Positions 5,246 through 8,175 of a stretch of DNA of 8,175 bases are shown here, piece after piece; position 1 is the first letter of the stretch, and every line of letters begins with the position of its first letter. The DNA comes from JBEKLJ01 sp050010255. Lineage in GTDB: Bacteria; Acidobacteriota; Terriglobia; Bryobacterales; Bryobacteraceae. The DNA lies in assembly GCA_050010255.1 (NCBI GenBank), contig JBEKLJ010000161.1:1-8175 (forward strand). The letters run 5' to 3'. The translations under genes and the position numbers were made by a program. The notes below the pieces were generated by a model that was not told the DNA's origin, did no database searches, and saw only the letters and a program-made list of their open reading frames with translations.

Positions 5246-6387
5246 ACGCCTGCCAGACCGCGGGCTGCCTGCCCACGTCCGCGCAGATGCTGCTGCTGAG
5301 AGCCGCGCTGAGCGAGGGGCCGGAGGCCCCCGCGGCCTGGGAGCAGTGGGAGCGCAAGGGCGGCCTGGACCATGCTGACGACGGGTCTTTCCGCCTGCTC
5401 CCGCTGGTCTACAGCAATCTTGCCGCCCAGGGCTACAAGGGCGTACAGTCCAGTACGCTGAGGGGCGTGCATCGTCAGGCCTGGTCCAGGAACCAGGTGC
5501 TGTTTCACCAGGTGCGTCCGCTCCTCCAGGAGTTTCACACTGCCCGCACCCCGATCCTGCTGTTGAAGGGCGCAGCACTGGCCTTCCAGGTCTATCCCGA
5601 CGCGGGCTGCCGCCCCATGCGCGATGTCGATGTTCTGGTCCCCGCCTCCGGCGCCCTCCAGCTCTGGGAAAAGCTGGAGTCGGCGGGCTGGCGGGCGCTC
5701 TACTGGCGGCCGCGATCGCTCCGGGAGAGCTTCTTCCGCTTCCGCCATGCGATGGATTTCGAAGCCCCCGAGGGAGGCCGCATCGACCTGCACTGGCACG
5801 CACTGAATCTGTGCTGTCACCCCAGGGCGGATGAACTGTTCTGGCAAGACGCCCTGCCGCTTGAGTTCCAAGGCATTCCACTTCAAACCTGTAGCCCAAC
5901 CGCGCACCTGCTCAACCTGTGCGCGCACGGAATCGTCTGGAGCGAGACACCGCCGATCCGCTGGATCGCGGATGCCGTGCTGCTGATGCGCCGCTTCCCC
6001 AGCCTGGACTGGGACCGGCTGGCCGGAGTCGCGTCGGGCCTCGACATCGTCCCCTACCTGCATCGGGCCCTGGCATTCCTGCGCTCGAATTTCGGCGCTC
6101 CCATCCCGGCGGAGGCGCTGAGCCGCCTGGAGGGCGCCGCGGTCAGCGCTGCCGCCGCAGCCGAGTTCGCCCGCGATTCCGATCCCTTCGCCCTCCGCAC
6201 GGCCTGGCAGGACCTGCTGTCGTTCTACGCGCGCTGGCGCCGCTCGCTAGGTGGCGCCTCCCCGATCCGCAATTCGGCCGGGTTTGTGCGCCACCTCGAA
6301 TACGCGTTCGAACTGGACAGTGCCTTCGCCCTGGCGCGCCAGTTGGCCCGCTCCGCATTTCTCCGCCTGGCCGGCCGACGGCCCTGA
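5242..6387 (+). CDS. Nucleotidyltransferase family protein (NTP_transf_5 / PF14907-like), complete copy
   Basis: The protein has 381 residues from a GTG at 5242 that overlaps the previous stop (GTGA); GGGAG lies 8 nt upstream. The frame is open further left, but that would run through the glycosyltransferase. The signature is ILLLKGAALAFQVYPD (K109, G110), RPMRDVDVLV (metal-binding D128 and D130) and RIDLHWH (D182, likely third acid). The helical C-terminal half includes NLCAHGIVWSE and IRWIADAVLL, typical of the family. It is the last gene of the coupled operon. It should use an NTP or NDP-sugar. In lasso-peptide clusters such proteins act after an HprK-like kinase on the phosphorylated peptide, which fits the gene order here. 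The partial relative at the left edge pairs with kinase 1 in the same way, so the kinase plus nucleotidyltransferase module occurs twice. A simple duplication is unlikely to be recent given their divergence. Confidence 0.9.
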   Translation: MNACQTAGCLPTSAQMLLLRAALSEGPEAPAAWEQWERKGGLDHADDGSFRLLPLVYSNLAAQGYKGVQSSTLRGVHRQAWSRNQVLFHQVRPLLQEFHTARTPILLLKGAALAFQVYPDAGCRPMRDVDVLVPASGALQLWEKLESAGWRALYWRPRSLRESFFRFRHAMDFEAPEGGRIDLHWHALNLCCHPRADELFWQDALPLEFQGIPLQTCSPTAHLLNLCAHGIVWSETPPIRWIADAVLLMRRFPSLDWDRLAGVASGLDIVPYLHRALAFLRSNFGAPIPAEALSRLEGAAVSAAAAAEFARDSDPFALRTAWQDLLSFYARWRRSLGGASPIRNSAGFVRHLEYAFELDSAFALARQLARSAFLRLAGRRP

Positions 6388-6476
6388 TCGTTCTTCCTGC
6401 GTTAAGCGAGTAAAGAAACCAGCCCGGATGTCACCACCGGACGGCGCACCGCATCAGGTAACCTAAAGGTAAAGCA

Positions 6477-6695
6477 ATGCCCTTATACGAGTACCGCTGC
6501 TCAGCCTGCGGCGAGACCTTCGAGCAACTCCGGCGGACGCAGGACGCCGACTATGGCCTGGTCTGCCCGGCGTGCCAGTCGGGGGAGGTTCAGCGCCTCC
6601 TCTCGGTGTTCGCCAGCCGTGTTGCCGGGGCGGGTGCCAGACCGCCCTGCGGAGCGCCGTCGGCGTCAGCCTGCGGCAAGGGCGGCTTCACTTGA
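6477..6695 (+). CDS. FmdB-type small zinc-ribbon protein
   Basis: The 72-residue protein begins MPLYEYRCSACGETFE and carries two CxxC knuckles, C8/C11 and C30/C33, the pattern of the FmdB/CxxC_CxxC_SSSS putative regulatory family. The tail is Ala/Gly/Cys-rich (C58, C66) as often seen there. The family is widespread and mostly uncharacterised, and is thought to bind zinc. The ATG follows AAAGGT by 6 nt. It lies 89 nt after the nucleotidyltransferase gene, so it could be read through but is more likely a separate unit with no link to the peptide-tailoring genes. Confidence 0.88.
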   Translation: MPLYEYRCSACGETFEQLRRTQDADYGLVCPACQSGEVQRLLSVFASRVAGAGARPPCGAPSASACGKGGFT

Positions 6696-6764
6696 GCCTG
6701 AGTGCGGGCGGCGGTCGGCCGCCTAGTCCGATCTTCTCACGCCGTTCGAAGCGAGACGCCGCGC

Positions 6765-6785
6765 GAGGCCGCGCCGCGCGGCCTC
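6765..6785. terminator. GC-rich perfect inverted repeat, probable terminator after the zinc-ribbon gene
   Basis: GAGGCCGCGC (6765-6774) and GCGCGGCCTC (6776-6785) are exact inverted repeats around a single C, giving a strong stem. It stands 70 nt past the zinc-ribbon stop, before glgC. Only TT and no true T-run follows, so termination is likely but not certain. Confidence 0.45.
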
Positions 6786-6798
6786 TTCCGTGACAGAA

Positions 6799-6850
6799 TA
6801 GTGCGCAGAGCGCCTTGAACCATATCGCAGTAGTGCGCCCGGCTAGTGCC
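6799..6850 (+). repeat. TAGTGC direct repeats upstream of glgC
   Basis: TAGTGCGC occurs at 6799-6806 and 6831-6838, 32 nt apart (about three helical turns), and TAGTGCC at 6844-6850. They lie between the terminator-like stem and the glgC ribosome site and might bind a regulator. A TTGAAC at 6815 could be a -35 box, but no convincing -10 follows. Confidence 0.25.
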
Positions 6851-6862
6851 AGGAGTGGCTAG

Positions 6863-8116
6863 ATGCAACTTCGCGTGCTCGTGTTCGTGCTCGCCGGCGG
6901 CAAGGGGACCCGGCTCTACCCGCTCACCAGGGAACGCGCCAAACCCGCGGTGCCCTTTGGGGGCAAGTACCGGATCGTGGACTTCGTTCTGAGCAATCTG
7001 ATCAACTCGGGCCTGTACTCGATCTACGTCCTGCTCCAGTTCAAGAGCCAGTCCCTGCTCCAGCACCTGCGCGACGGCTGGCAGTTCGCCGGCCTGTTGA
7101 AGAGCCAGTTCGTCATCCCCGTCCCGGCCCAGATGCGCTTGCCGGCCGCGACCTGGTACCAGGGCACGGCCGACGCCATCTACCAGAACATCAACCTGAT
7201 CGAGCAGGCCGACCCGCACATCGTGGCGATCTTCGGAGCGGACCACGTCTACCGGATGAACATCCGCAAGATGATCGAGTTCCACGAGCAGAAGCGAGCG
7301 GCGGTGACCGTGGCGGCCATCCCGGTCGACAAGCGGCAGGCGGGGGAGTTAGGCGTCATCGAGGCCGGGGCGGACGGCCGGATCATGGGCTTCCACGAGA
7401 AGAACCCGGACGCGCCCACGCTGCCCGGCGACGCCGGGCGCGTCTACGCCTCGATGGGGAACTACGTGTTCTCGACCCGCGTGCTGCTCCAGGAGCTGCA
7501 CACCGACGCTGCCAGCGAGGAAAGCAGTCACGACTTCGGGCGGGACATCCTGCCGGGCCTGATCGGGCGCGCGCCCGTCTACGCCTACGACTTCCAGACC
7601 AGCCCGATTCCGGGCGAGGATCCGGGCAGGCCGGCCTACTGGCGGGACGTCGGCACCATCGACGCCTACTATGAGGCCAACATGGACATCCGCTCAGTCG
7701 AGCCGGAGCTGAACCTTTACAACCGCCAGTGGCCGCTGATCACCGCCGGCTACTCCGACCCGCCGGCGAAGTTCGTCTTCGACGAGGAAGGCCGCCGCGG
7801 CCAAGCCATCGACTCGGTCGTCTCAGGCGGCACCATCCTCTCGGGCGGGGTGGTGCGTGATTCCGTGCTGGGCCGCTACGTCCGGGTGCACTCGGGCGCG
7901 CTGGTCGAGGACTCGATCGTTTTCGACAACTGCGACATCGGCCGGCGCGCCCGTATCCGGCGCGCCATCCTGGACAAGAACGTCACGGTGCCCGAGGATG
8001 CCGTCATCGGTTACGATGCGGAGCTGGACCGCAAGCGCCACTACGTCACCGAGAGCGGCATCGTGGTGGTGGAAGGCGTGCGCTCGCGGGTGGAGCTGAG
8101 CACGCTAACGGTATAG
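6863..8116 (+). CDS. glgC: Glucose-1-phosphate adenylyltransferase (ADP-glucose pyrophosphorylase)
   Basis: The 417-residue protein makes ADP-glucose and pyrophosphate from ATP and glucose-1-phosphate, the committed step of bacterial glycogen synthesis, in the cytosol. The N-terminal nucleotidyltransferase domain has LAGGKGTRLYPLT, AKPAVPFGGKYRIVDF (K35 matches the effector-site Lys), WYQGTADA (Y99), GADHVY (D127 matches the catalytic Asp) and FHEKN (K180 matches the glucose-1-phosphate Lys). ASMGNYVF, SSHDFGRDI and YWRDVGTIDAYYEAN follow. The C-terminal left-handed beta-helix spans about 310-417 (VVSGGTILSGG, SIVFDNCDIG). Length and motif order match E. coli GlgC. The ATG follows AGGAG by 7 nt. 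The FHEKN motif has Asn where Pro is usual, a mild change. No other glycogen gene is visible in the window. Confidence 0.96.
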   Translation: MQLRVLVFVLAGGKGTRLYPLTRERAKPAVPFGGKYRIVDFVLSNLINSGLYSIYVLLQFKSQSLLQHLRDGWQFAGLLKSQFVIPVPAQMRLPAATWYQGTADAIYQNINLIEQADPHIVAIFGADHVYRMNIRKMIEFHEQKRAAVTVAAIPVDKRQAGELGVIEAGADGRIMGFHEKNPDAPTLPGDAGRVYASMGNYVFSTRVLLQELHTDAASEESSHDFGRDILPGLIGRAPVYAYDFQTSPIPGEDPGRPAYWRDVGTIDAYYEANMDIRSVEPELNLYNRQWPLITAGYSDPPAKFVFDEEGRRGQAIDSVVSGGTILSGGVVRDSVLGRYVRVHSGALVEDSIVFDNCDIGRRARIRRAILDKNVTVPEDAVIGYDAELDRKRHYVTESGIVVVEGVRSRVELSTLTV

Positions 8117-8120
8117 GCTG

Positions 8121-8175
8121 TCAGCCGGGAACGGCTTCGCCATGCTCCAGACGGTCGGCAAGCAGGCGACGCCCG
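8121..8175 (-). CDS. Possible C-terminal end of a convergent gene (partial)
   Basis: On the minus strand the frame ending at a TGA (8121-8123) is open to the window edge and reads GRRLLADRLEHGEAVPG before the stop. The composition looks like a real protein end, and the stop lies 4 nt past the glgC stop, a normal convergent arrangement. Only 17 residues are visible, so neither family nor reality can be confirmed. A plus-strand ATG at 8146 is an alternative with no good ribosome site. Confidence 0.3.
   Translation of the reverse strand, partial: GRRLLADRLEHGEAVPG

Noticed and set aside
4901..5899. Minus-strand 332-codon frame, and similar long frames opposite the glycosyltransferases and glgC
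   Set aside because: These are antisense shadows typical of high-GC DNA. They are low-complexity in Arg, Pro and Ala, with no motifs.
6863..8116. glgC as part of the glycosyltransferase system, supplying ADP-glucose
   Set aside because: It is separated by another gene and a terminator-like stem, has its own ribosome site, and is a housekeeping gene. Adjacency alone does not support a link.

Overview
This is a high-GC bacterial window, with ATG, GTG and TTG starts and tightly overlapping genes. It reads best as a soil-type genome, for example Acidobacteriota. That placement rests on gene style only and is weak. There are no RNA genes, CRISPR arrays or intact mobile elements.

Left arm, minus strand (1-1862): an HPr-kinase-like P-loop protein runs into a nucleotidyltransferase of the NTP_transf_5 type. 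The nucleotidyltransferase leaves the window at base 1, and the two genes overlap by 110 nt.

Centre (1863-2348): a 486-nt divergent gap. It holds palindromes just upstream of the left kinase, a G-rich tract, a small hairpin, and an unexpected relic: the last 50 or so codons of a CopA-type copper P-type ATPase, ending 27 nt before the right operon.

Right arm, plus strand (2349-6387): five genes in a chain where every start overlaps the previous stop. They are a PqqD-like peptide-binding protein with a long acidic tail, a second HPr-kinase-like protein, two family 2 glycosyltransferases, and a second NTP_transf_5 nucleotidyltransferase.

The divergent genes therefore carry two kinases, two nucleotidyltransferases, two glycosyltransferases and one peptide-recognition protein. 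HprK-like kinases and NTP_transf_5 proteins are known tailoring enzymes beside lasso-peptide genes. The most economical reading is a peptide-modifying (RiPP-like) system that phosphorylates and then glycosylates or nucleotidylates a peptide. No cyclase, leader peptidase or free-standing precursor is visible. The precursor may lie outside the window or be represented by the tail of the PqqD-like protein.

Right end (6477-8175): ordinary housekeeping genes, a small FmdB-type zinc-ribbon protein, then a full-length ADP-glucose pyrophosphorylase (glgC). A possible convergent minus-strand gene just enters the window at its right edge.
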